Source: Anaerobaca lacustris (GTDB lineage Bacteria > Planctomycetota > Phycisphaerae > Sedimentisphaerales > Anaerobacaceae). Taken from it: 64,000 nucleotides of DNA. The stretch lies in contig NZ_JASCXX010000002.1 in NCBI RefSeq assembly GCF_030012215.1, positions 186,001 through 250,000 of the forward strand. The letters are read 5' to 3'. Under the pieces are notes generated by a model. That model was not told the origin of the DNA. It ran no database searches and worked only from the letters and a program-made list of their open reading frames with translations. The translations under genes and the position numbers were made by a program. Below are positions 10,301 to 16,891 of the stretch, one piece after another (positions within the stretch are counted from its first letter, which is position 1; each line of letters starts with the position of its first letter).

Positions 10301-12269
10301 GGTGAACGGCCAACTCGTGTATTCGGGCAACACGGCGCGGTATGACAGCGCCTCTGGCACTTGCCGCCGCACCGGCACGAGCGCCAGCTACCGGTACTCT
10401 TTCCAGCCGGCGGGGCCGTTCCATTTTGACGAGCAGGTGACGGTGCGCGTCACCGCGTCGGACCTGGCCGGCAACGCCATGGCGCCTCACATCTACTCGT
10501 TCACCACCGAGATGCGGAGCTTCGGCGACAATCGCCCGGCCAGTTGGGCCCCCGACGAATTCGACAAGAGCCGCCCCGCAACCGTCCGAGACAGCGACGG
10601 CGGCATCTGGCTGGTTTACCACGCGGGCCCATCGGGCCAGAGGGACATCTACCTGAGCCGCCTGCCCCTGGGCAGCGCCGACGTGGGCCAGCCCATTCGA
10701 CTGACCAGCAGCAACGCCGATCAGTGCTTTCCGGCCATCGGGATCGGCACCGACGACCGGCTCTACGTGGTCTGGCAGGACAACCGCCGGGGCAATTGGG
10801 ACATCTACATCCGCACATCCCTCGACGGCCTGACCTGGTCGGCCGAGACGCAGATCACCGATTCTGACCACCATCAGATTCGGCCGGCACTCGTCGTCGA
10901 CGCGCAGTCGCCCAATCGCGTCCACGTCGCCTGGCAGGACAACGGCGCCGGCAATCAGGACATCTACGTCGCCACGTCGAGCAACGCCTTCGCGACGAAA
11001 ACTGTCACGCAGGTTACGACGAACGCCGCCGATCAAACGGCCCCGGCGATCGCGGCCGATGCCTCGAACAACGTCTATCTGGTCTGGACGGACAACCGCA
11101 GCGGCACGAGCGACATCTACGGCGCCGCCTCCAGCAGCGGTTCCTGGACCAACGTGCCGGTTGCCACGGGACCGAGCCAGCAGACGTCGGCCGTCATCGC
11201 GACGGAATCGGCAGGAGCGATGCTCCACTTCGCCTGGGTCGATAATGCCGCCGGCAATTACGACGTTCGCTACGCCTCCTCGAACGGCATGCCGAGCAGC
11301 CCATTGGCGGGCGTGAACGTTGCCGACGATACGTCCGGCGCCGATCAGACGGCCCCGACCATCGCCACGGTCGGCAGCACGGGCAACCAGTTGGGCGTTT
11401 TCGTCTGCTGGGTCGACGGCCGGAACATCAACGTCAACGGCTGGGACACCGATCTCTACGTTGTTGACGCTGCGGCCGGCCAGGGAACCAACATCCTTAT
11501 CAGCGACGGCGGGACGGGACTCGACCAGACCGAGCCGGCTATGGGGGTGGATCTCTACGGGCATCCATATGTGTTCTGGACCGACAACCGGAACGTCACG
11601 AAGTACATCTACTATGCCGGAAGCATGTATATGACGGACCCGCTGGTCTCGACGCCTGTGACGGCGGCGGCGGGTGGGACGGTAGGCAATGCCTCGCCGT
11701 CGTCTCTGTCCGATGTTTCCGTCGTGGTCCCCGCCGGAGCGTGTCCGCATGATGCGACGATCGAGATCACACGAGTGCTCAACCCGCAATCCATTGTGTG
11801 GTCCAACGTATTGGTCTATGATTTCGGGCCGAGCGGCCTGCAATTCAACCCGCCGGTGACGGTGACGATTCCCTATCCTGTGGCCGAGTTCAGCGGCGGC
11901 CCGCCGGTACCCTGCTGGTACGTCTCGCAGACCGGGACTCTCAGTCAACAGGGCATCACGAACGCGCGCGTCGTCGACATTTCCTCGACGGTCAAGGCCC
12001 TGCGTTTCGAGACCACCCACTTCACGCTGTACTATCTGCTCGAGTCCTTCATCGATGACGGCGGGGACGGCGGTTGGTCGGGAGATGACGATCCTCCCAG
12101 CGGTGGCGGGGGAGGTGGTGGCGGTGGCGGCGGGGGAGGTGGGTGCTCCCTGTCGCCGGGCGAAGCCGGCTCTGTCGGCGGCTTCCTGGTGCCGTATATC
12201 GCTCTCGCGGCGGCCATGTTGGCCCTGCGCTGGCGCGACCGCCGGGCCCGAAACGCTCGACGCGGCTGA
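7380..12269 (+). CDS. Giant multidomain surface protein with beta-helix, Fn3, cadherin-like and propeller modules and a C-terminal sorting tail
   Basis: 1,629 residues. The ATG at 7380 is chosen because GGAGG lies 8 nt before it. A signal peptide ends near AEAQA (residue 36). Next are an InlB-type B repeat (about 37-110), a right-handed beta-helix (about 150-625, ending in DIGAYE), an Fn3 domain (635-740), two He_PIG/cadherin-like modules (748-833, 837-926), a Big_5-like domain (929-1043) and repeated VVWQDNRxGNxDIY units typical of a beta-propeller (1044-1420). The end is an unbroken 14-glycine linker, a cysteine, one membrane segment and an Arg-rich tail. This resembles Gly-Cys sorting signals such as MYXO- or Synergist-CTERM more than PEP-CTERM. 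A role in adhesion or glycan binding is likely. Confidence 0.85.
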   Translation: MYTVLRRARRMKEQALLFPLLLLLIACWAASEAQAATYTLTVTADHGSVRIDPDKAQYEEGETVDLIPRPDVGYSFSHWSGDLRGKRLVGRVTMDSNKSVTATFAAWTAPLGIPDPNFGITETYRMYDTEGNRSGDLTYREDGSGGYYTHYIDNTHASATNTNNDYGTMDIPRTSIPNPLPAGSVVLVAGGPYSSGAGSIFVKGYGTIHLPIFVRGVADSTPYFSTKLRVEGTHLIVENIEAVGCNIMGEFNGDRDTEYVCVRQCELYSTNQGAGGFFFGQYSASDSVGIDNVVAYANTVHDFGDVNSVEDQDYGGALIGSRATRVWLVDNTLHEFSGSGVQVLPANSTEGQTAQYIYVGRNHIYRARQSGVWAKYGRDIVASQNLIHDIIHTSWSPSKAMGFQYGPQNVWYLFNEIHDCAMGFYGPGVDGGTDIYAYVVGNLIYDLVLPDGYSFNPDDAYCFAAVTWYGTAHRNIVANTFHNVPAGVHGSADTGEYLIAGNIFSEMTDGKHVFIDSSTAAGNSSLEYNLFHQTEGSVVVEWGTVVTGDMAALRSQTSTGDGCVVADPGFADADESDFSLLSDSSAIDAGSDSGVLKDVFDQFYTLYGIDLREDIEGRTRPQGEGWDIGAYEHRPGVVGDLAVSGAGRNSVTLTWTVPGADGSSDRPGRYDIRYATSAITEANWSSATQAQGEPTPGGAGTSQSFTLTGLSSGTTYYVGIKTSNTSGSTVSALSNIASGTTTGTGNHAPVFTPIGDRTVGGGQTLTFSVSATDADGEALTYSASGLPTGATFTAGTRTFSWTPTSVQSGTHWVTFSVTDGHVTVSETIAITVSQVVNRAPVLAAIGNRSVNEGQTLTFTVSATDPDGDSLTYSASNLPSGSSFVGQTFTWTPTHDQSGSYSVTFAVSDGSLTDSEQITITVINVVVDGPSDSTPPTAAADYPSADAIQVPLNPMIRLTVSDAGRGVDANTVTIRVNGQLVYSGNTARYDSASGTCRRTGTSASYRYSFQPAGPFHFDEQVTVRVTASDLAGNAMAPHIYSFTTEMRSFGDNRPASWAPDEFDKSRPATVRDSDGGIWLVYHAGPSGQRDIYLSRLPLGSADVGQPIRLTSSNADQCFPAIGIGTDDRLYVVWQDNRRGNWDIYIRTSLDGLTWSAETQITDSDHHQIRPALVVDAQSPNRVHVAWQDNGAGNQDIYVATSSNAFATKTVTQVTTNAADQTAPAIAADASNNVYLVWTDNRSGTSDIYGAASSSGSWTNVPVATGPSQQTSAVIATESAGAMLHFAWVDNAAGNYDVRYASSNGMPSSPLAGVNVADDTSGADQTAPTIATVGSTGNQLGVFVCWVDGRNINVNGWDTDLYVVDAAAGQGTNILISDGGTGLDQTEPAMGVDLYGHPYVFWTDNRNVTKYIYYAGSMYMTDPLVSTPVTAAAGGTVGNASPSSLSDVSVVVPAGACPHDATIEITRVLNPQSIVWSNVLVYDFGPSGLQFNPPVTVTIPYPVAEFSGGPPVPCWYVSQTGTLSQQGITNARVVDISSTVKALRFETTHFTLYYLLESFIDDGGDGGWSGDDDPPSGGGGGGGGGGGGGGCSLSPGEAGSVGGFLVPYIALAAAMLALRWRDRRARNARRG

Positions 12270-12318
12270 TTGGATCGCCGGGCGGCAGTCTTCAGTGGAA
12301 CGGACGGAGGTGGAGTCA

Positions 12319-13026
12319 ATGTCGAAGAATACGAACGGCAGCCAGCGGCCGATGGTCGCAGCGGCGGTGGTGGGCGGTGTGTTGATGCTGGCCTTTGGGC
12401 TGGGCTTTCGTGCGGTGGCCTCGCATCTGAGGACGCCGGTCGATGCCACGCCGGTTTCGCAGGAGGCCCTGAACCAGTTGCCGCTGGAGATCGGGACCTG
12501 GGTCGGCCAGGACACCCCGCTCGATACGGCGATCATCGAGGCCACGGACACCGATGCCCATGTCAATCGCCAGTATGTCTCGCACGGCGGGCTCGGTTCG
12601 GTCTCGCTGTGGATCGCTTCGGGCGTCCGCGCCCGCGACCTGATGCCGCACCGCCCGGAGGTCTGCTACACGGGCAGCGGCTACACGCTCGTGGCGCGTG
12701 AATCGCTCGATCTGCCGCTGGCCGACGGCGAGGTGCTGCCCTGCAACGCGATGCAGTTCTCTCGCGGCACGCTGACGAGCAACCGCGTGCTGGTGCTGTA
12801 CTACTACCTCGTGGACGGCCAGTTCTGTCGCGACGTCGCGGAATGGCGGTACAAGCTGATCTGGACACCCATCGGCTACGTCGCGCAAGTCCAGGTGATT
12901 GCAGCGATTACCGATGCCATGCCCGCCGACACGGCGCTGCGGCACGCGACCGCCTTCGCCGTCGAGTCGGCGCCGCTGATTGCCGATCTGTTCCAGGACG
13001 AGAAGGCGACCGCCGATGTCGACTGA
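12319..13026 (+). CDS. epsI: EpsI-family exosortase-associated protein
   Basis: 235 residues with one N-terminal membrane anchor (about residues 13-31) and the EpsI domain. The diagnostic block HRPEVCYTGSGY contains a conserved cysteine near residue 116, followed by the conserved VLYYYLVDG and WRYKLIW strands. GGAGG precedes the ATG by 7 nt. EpsI domains occur either fused to the exosortase C-terminus or as a separate gene next to it. Here the gene overlaps the exosortase start by 11 bp, so the two are co-translated and probably work together in the membrane in protein sorting or EPS export. Confidence 0.9.
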   Translation: MSKNTNGSQRPMVAAAVVGGVLMLAFGLGFRAVASHLRTPVDATPVSQEALNQLPLEIGTWVGQDTPLDTAIIEATDTDAHVNRQYVSHGGLGSVSLWIASGVRARDLMPHRPEVCYTGSGYTLVARESLDLPLADGEVLPCNAMQFSRGTLTSNRVLVLYYYLVDGQFCRDVAEWRYKLIWTPIGYVAQVQVIAAITDAMPADTALRHATAFAVESAPLIADLFQDEKATADVD

Positions 13027-14020
13027 GTCCGTCGCTGCCTTGGATGTGTCAATGGAGGAATCCGACGTGGTTGATCGAGCCATTTCCCGCAGAGCGACAG
13101 TAACGCGATCTGCCGACGGTCTGCTGTCCGAAACAGCCGTAAAGCTGATTGCCATCGTGGTTCTGTTGGCCGCGGTCACGGGCTGGGCTTACTGGGCGAC
13201 GATGGTGGACCTGTTCAAGGAGTGGCAGCGGGACGACGACTATTCGGCCGGCCAACTCGTTCCGCTGGTGGCGATCCTGTTCCTGTGGGTCGAGCGGAAG
13301 AATCTGGCCGCCGCGTCGCTCAAGCCGTGCTGGCTGGGCGGGCTGGCCTTGCTGCTTCTGGCGCAGGCGGGCCGGGCTTACGGCGTGTTGTTTCTGTTCG
13401 AATCGGCCGAGCGATACTCGCTCGTGCTCGTGATCGCGGCCCTGGTCCTGCTGGTGGCCGGGACAGGCGTGTTCTGGCGGATGAAGTGGATTCTGCTGTT
13501 TTTGTTCCTGATGGTGCCTTTGCCGGGCCGCGTCCACAACCTCATCAGTGGCCCGCTCCAGGGCTTCGCCTCGACCGGCTCGGTATTCGTGCTTGAGGCC
13601 TTCGGCGTCCGCGTCAGCCAGCAGGGCAATGTGATCACGCTCAATCAGCAGGTCCCACTGGCGGTGGCCGAGGCGTGCAGCGGGCTGCGGATGCTCACGG
13701 CGTTCATCATCGTGGCCGTCTTCGTCGCCTACATGGTTAAACGCCCGCGATGGCAGAGGGCGGTCCTTGTCTTCTCCAGTATCCCCGTGGCCGTACTATG
13801 CAATGTCATTCGGATCGTCGCCACCGCGATCCTGTTCCTGCACGCCAGCTCGGAGGTGGCCGAGAAGTTCTTCCACGACTTCGCCGGGCTCGTGATGATG
13901 CCTGCGGCCGTCATGTTCATGTTCGCCCAACTGTGGATCATGGCGATGCTGACCGTCGATGAGGGCAAACCCGCCCAGAAGGCCGTTGTTATCGGCCGTC
14001 GCAAGCCCCGCAGCCGATAG
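13016..14020 (+). CDS. Exosortase (polytopic transpeptidase-like sorting enzyme)
   Basis: 334 residues, about eight hydrophobic segments. The catalytic triad of the exosortase/archaeosortase family is visible: Cys221 in AEACSGLRML, Arg266 in CNVIRI and His287 in FHDFAG. The enzyme is expected to cleave C-terminal sorting signals of exported proteins in the inner membrane and transfer them to an envelope acceptor. Substrates lie directly downstream (15115 and 15774). The start at 13016 overlaps the epsI stop. The gene is followed by a 393-bp stretch with two promoters, so the substrates are transcribed separately. Confidence 0.93.
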   Translation: MSTESVAALDVSMEESDVVDRAISRRATVTRSADGLLSETAVKLIAIVVLLAAVTGWAYWATMVDLFKEWQRDDDYSAGQLVPLVAILFLWVERKNLAAASLKPCWLGGLALLLLAQAGRAYGVLFLFESAERYSLVLVIAALVLLVAGTGVFWRMKWILLFLFLMVPLPGRVHNLISGPLQGFASTGSVFVLEAFGVRVSQQGNVITLNQQVPLAVAEACSGLRMLTAFIIVAVFVAYMVKRPRWQRAVLVFSSIPVAVLCNVIRIVATAILFLHASSEVAEKFFHDFAGLVMMPAAVMFMFAQLWIMAMLTVDEGKPAQKAVVIGRRKPRSR

Positions 14021-14232
14021 GCGTTTCTCCCTCCGCATTTCCCCCAACTCTGCCACCGCAAGAGGCCTTCAGTCGCCCCTTCGCGGGCCCTATTCCCCCA
14101 AATCACAGGGCCTCCGGTCCGATCCCCAATCCGCCTACGGCGGATGAGGCTGCCACCCCCGAGACGAAGACTGCAAATCTGCGTCTGGCACTGTAAACTC
14201 CCTATATTGCCAATATTTACGGCAAAGTTCTA

Positions 14233-14261
14233 TTGACATGGCCCTATGTTTCGGGTACAAT
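14233..14261 (+). promoter_or_regulatory. Sigma-70-type promoter P1 upstream of the secreted-protein genes
   Basis: A perfect -35 TTGACA (14233-14238), a 17-bp spacer and TACAAT as -10 (14256-14261). The transcript would start near 14268 and run through the second promoter toward the gene at 14414. Confidence 0.7.
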
Positions 14262-14337
14262 ACAGGGGTGTGTAGGCGATGGTCTTCAGGAAGACTGAAA
14301 AAAAGAGGGAAATCGAGGATTTGGCGGCAACTTTCCG

Positions 14338-14367
14338 TTGACAAGATAGGTAGTATTTTGGTATCAT
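14338..14367 (+). promoter_or_regulatory. Sigma-70-type promoter P2 close to the gene at 14414
   Basis: A perfect -35 TTGACA (14338-14343), an 18-bp spacer and TATCAT (14362-14367). It gives a leader of roughly 40 nt before the chosen ATG at 14414. Confidence 0.6.
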
Positions 14368-14413
14368 CGCATTGTCAAGATGCGTCTTTAAGAGCTATTG
14401 GATAGCAGTGTCT

Positions 14414-14989
14414 ATGGTCGAACTGAGAAAAACCATCCTTGCGGTTGCGGCGATCCTCGCTGTGGCCGCGTCCGTGCGCGCCGGCCTGACGCCGGCCTTG
14501 ACGGTGGACGGCGCCTCAGAAGCGGCCTACGCACTCGATCTGACGGAGTGCCGGGAGGTGCTGCTGTTCGGCGTCTCGGACCGGGACCCCATCGTGGCCG
14601 ACGTGGGCGCGAAGGGGCATTTCGAAGCGGAAGCCGAGCCGACGAACGCCGAAGAGGCGATCGCGCTGACCGACGGCCGAAGCAGTTTTGATATCTGCCT
14701 GTATACCCTGCTCGGCCTGGGCGTGTTCCGCTCGGGCCACTGGGTTCGTCGAACTTCGCTGGGTTTCATTCCCGAATGGTACCACAGCGGTGCTCCGCAG
14801 CAGATCGGCCACAGCCATGCTGTGGGGCCCGATGCCTACTGTCATGCGGCGGTCTGCTTCGTCCAGCCGGACGTGATGCCCGACCGTCTCATGCCGCTTT
14901 ACGACCAGGGTACGATACCGTTCCTGGTGCGCACTTCGCAGTTTGTCTCCCAAGTACTTGCCTCTCGGGCCCCTCCGAGCCTGTCATGA
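14414..14989 (+). CDS. Secreted protein of unknown function beside the exosortase
   Basis: 191 residues starting at MVELRKTILAV; an N-terminal extension of 14 residues is possible but lies over the promoter region. A clear signal peptide ends near VRAG (about residue 23). The mature part has three Cys residues and no domain I recognise. Unlike the next two genes it has no C-terminal hydrophobic sorting segment, so it is not an obvious exosortase substrate. Its place between the exosortase and two substrates suggests an envelope function only by association. Confidence 0.7.
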   Translation: MVELRKTILAVAAILAVAASVRAGLTPALTVDGASEAAYALDLTECREVLLFGVSDRDPIVADVGAKGHFEAEAEPTNAEEAIALTDGRSSFDICLYTLLGLGVFRSGHWVRRTSLGFIPEWYHSGAPQQIGHSHAVGPDAYCHAAVCFVQPDVMPDRLMPLYDQGTIPFLVRTSQFVSQVLASRAPPSLS

Positions 14990-15114
14990 GCCCTGACGGC
15001 CTCGCCCGCTTTGCCGGGCGCGCCGTCGCCGATGCGAACCTTCCGCTCGCATGAGCGGAAGGCAAACAAAGCGAATCATGACAGAGTTTTCACACAAGAA
15101 AAAGGAGCAAGTAC

Positions 15115-15669
15115 ATGAAGAAGTTCAGCATTGCAGTCGTCGTGGCCTGCCTGATGGCCCTCACCGCCGGCACTGTCTTCGCCGATATGATACCCGGCGA
15201 CCCAGACTTTGTGGATACCAAATACTTTAATCAATGGATTGGTACTGGTGCGTGGTTCTATTACACACATGCGATTACCGGGCCTTACACTCCCATTCCA
15301 GATGCGTATACGGTGGACCCGGACAGCGTGAAACTGGAGATCACCTATTACGATGGTGGTGGCAGGGAGAGCATATGGCAGTATGCGTACGGTGAGGGGG
15401 AGTGGCACTTCCTCGGCAGCACCGGGAGCATGAGCGGTTATGAAGACTTCGAGTTCCAGATTGATGCCGACTGGCTCAATAGTAGTGGTGGTAGTCTTAC
15501 GGTGGCCCTCCGCGCTAACAGTGCATACGGCTCTGATAGCGGGACTTACCTTAAGAGGTCTGTGCTGTCGGGTGATGTGTCTGTGGTTCCTGTACCGGGT
15601 GCGGTTCTGCTGGGCGTTCTGGGCCTGGGCGCGGCCGGGATGAAGCTTCGTCGCAGGAACGCGGCCTAA
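15115..15669 (+). CDS. PEP-CTERM-type exosortase substrate 1
   Basis: 184 residues. An AAGGAG lies 7 nt before the ATG. The signal peptide ends around TVFA. The mature domain (about residues 24-155) is Gly/Ser/Tyr-rich with beta-strand character and no named domain. The C-terminus carries the sorting tail: VPVPGAVLLG near residue 160, a hydrophobic stretch and a terminal KLRRR cluster. Proteins with this tail are predicted substrates of the exosortase encoded 1.1 kb upstream. The tail is nearly identical to that of the following gene, although the mature domains are unrelated. Confidence 0.85.
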   Translation: MKKFSIAVVVACLMALTAGTVFADMIPGDPDFVDTKYFNQWIGTGAWFYYTHAITGPYTPIPDAYTVDPDSVKLEITYYDGGGRESIWQYAYGEGEWHFLGSTGSMSGYEDFEFQIDADWLNSSGGSLTVALRANSAYGSDSGTYLKRSVLSGDVSVVPVPGAVLLGVLGLGAAGMKLRRRNAA

Positions 15670-15687
15670 GACCCCATACGACAATCG

Positions 15688-15731
15688 CCTGATCGGGGCC
15701 GCCAACCCAACGTTTGCGGCCCCGGATCAGG
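15688..15731 (+). other. Strong intergenic hairpin between the two PEP-CTERM genes
   Basis: Arms 15689-15702 and 15716-15730 pair over 14 bp with a single bulged C around a 13-nt loop. There is no T-run after it, so it is more likely an mRNA stabiliser or attenuating hairpin than a full terminator. Confidence 0.5.
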
Positions 15732-15773
15732 AGCTCGAAACAGAAGTATTCTTTTTTGGGTGGAGATAGAACG

Positions 15774-16556
15774 ATGAGAAGAACAATGATACTCGCCGCA
15801 TTCGCCGCAATCCTGACCCTCACCACCGCCCCGGCGATGGCCATCATGTATCCGACGGCGCCGGTGACCTTTGGACCCGGCACTGCTGGGGAGGGCTCGT
15901 TGCAGGATGTTCTTAACAGCATCACGGTTGCTCCGACCGCTGGCGTCAGCAGTGTGAACACCGCGACGGATGCAATCCGGGATGACCTTGATTCCTATTG
16001 GAGCATCTCGGGATCGTCTCAGTCGGCGGCAACGATGATCATCGAGCTTTCGGCTTGGAAGGATCAGACGTCGTTCGGCGTATTTGACATGTTCAATCCA
16101 TTGAGCAGGGTTGAAATCTTCTCGGGTGCCGATGCGCCGGGCATTGCCAACGGCGGCCTGAAGAACCTCGTGATCGACGCGGATGGTAAAGTGTACGTCA
16201 ACTACGTTCTGCAGGGCACATTCGTCGGTAATGCGTTCGGCTACTATATCACGACCCCGCAGCAGAATACGTGGTACAGTGATACCGACCTCAACGCGGA
16301 CGAGTTCGACCACATGCTTGTCTACCAGGGAAAGAACATAGATAGCGTGCAGATTGCGGGTCTGAGCAAAGGTCTGTGGACGAACAACGAATTCATTCTG
16401 GCCTTCGAAGATCAGTGGGGTGGTGGCGATGGCGACTGGCAGGACCTGGTCCTGATGGTCGAGTCGGTCGTTCCCGTTCCGGTTCCTGGCGCGGTTCTGC
16501 TGGGCGTGCTGGGTCTGGGCGCTGCGGGGATGAGACTGCGGAAGCGGCAGTCGTAA
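15774..16556 (+). CDS. PEP-CTERM-type exosortase substrate 2 with DUF4114-like domain
   Basis: 260 residues starting at MRRTMILAAF, with GGTGGAGA upstream. The signal peptide ends near AMA (about residue 23). The segment NEFILAFEDQWGGGDGDWQDLVL (about 205-228) matches the acidic core of DUF4114-type domains, which are common in PEP-CTERM proteins. The tail VPVPGAVLLGVLGLGAAGM followed by RLRKR is the exosortase recognition signal, here with P-G-A in place of the classical P-E-P. Expected to be exported, cleaved and attached outside the cell. Confidence 0.85.
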   Translation: MRRTMILAAFAAILTLTTAPAMAIMYPTAPVTFGPGTAGEGSLQDVLNSITVAPTAGVSSVNTATDAIRDDLDSYWSISGSSQSAATMIIELSAWKDQTSFGVFDMFNPLSRVEIFSGADAPGIANGGLKNLVIDADGKVYVNYVLQGTFVGNAFGYYITTPQQNTWYSDTDLNADEFDHMLVYQGKNIDSVQIAGLSKGLWTNNEFILAFEDQWGGGDGDWQDLVLMVESVVPVPVPGAVLLGVLGLGAAGMRLRKRQS

Positions 16557-16891
16557 AGGAGCAGGCCTGACAACCGGCACGCTCTGTAGTGAATTGACGT
16601 TTCGACGGCCGGCAAGGCTCCGATAATCGGGTCTTGCCGGCCGCTTCTTTGCGCTGCGGCGGTCGTTGAATCGCCGGCAGCAACCTCCGGTCCTATAATC
16701 TCCCTCGGTTTCGCCTTCCACGATGCGTTTGCGCGCCGGGACGGCAACGCAGCGGGTGCAGGCAGAGCCTCCTGCCCGCGCCTGGTGGAAAAAGCCATCC
16801 GTCCGCTAAGGGGGCCCATCCGGCAAGCCGATACGTTCCTTATGGCAAACGTCCATAGACCGGCAATGCTCTTGCTTGAGGGAACCTAATC
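16557..16891 (+). other. Intergenic region before the giant TPR gene
   Basis: Contains the terminator at 16606-16647. Downstream is a perfect TATAAT (16694-16699) without a good -35 at the right distance, a possible but weak start site for the TPR gene at 16892. No further gene is supported. Confidence 0.5.
16606..16647 (+). terminator. Hairpin terminator after the PEP-CTERM genes
   Basis: Perfect 11-bp stem (16606-16616 with 16633-16643), 16-nt loop, followed by a pyrimidine-rich CTTCTTT. The T-run is imperfect, so termination may be partial. Confidence 0.6.

Larger units (their letters stand above)
14021..14413 (+). other. Intergenic control region between exosortase and substrate genes
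   Basis: No gene is supported here. The first 180 bases are GC-rich and feature-poor. The second half turns AT-rich and holds two sigma-70-like promoters (listed separately) about 105 bp apart, with a run of A (14298-14304) between them. The region therefore insulates the sorting machinery from the substrate genes and restarts transcription. Confidence 0.6.

Noticed and set aside
12105-12147. Gly-rich tract as a tandem repeat or CRISPR-like array
   Set aside because: It is a single coding poly-glycine run in frame in the surface protein; there are no spacers or repeated units beyond GGN codons.
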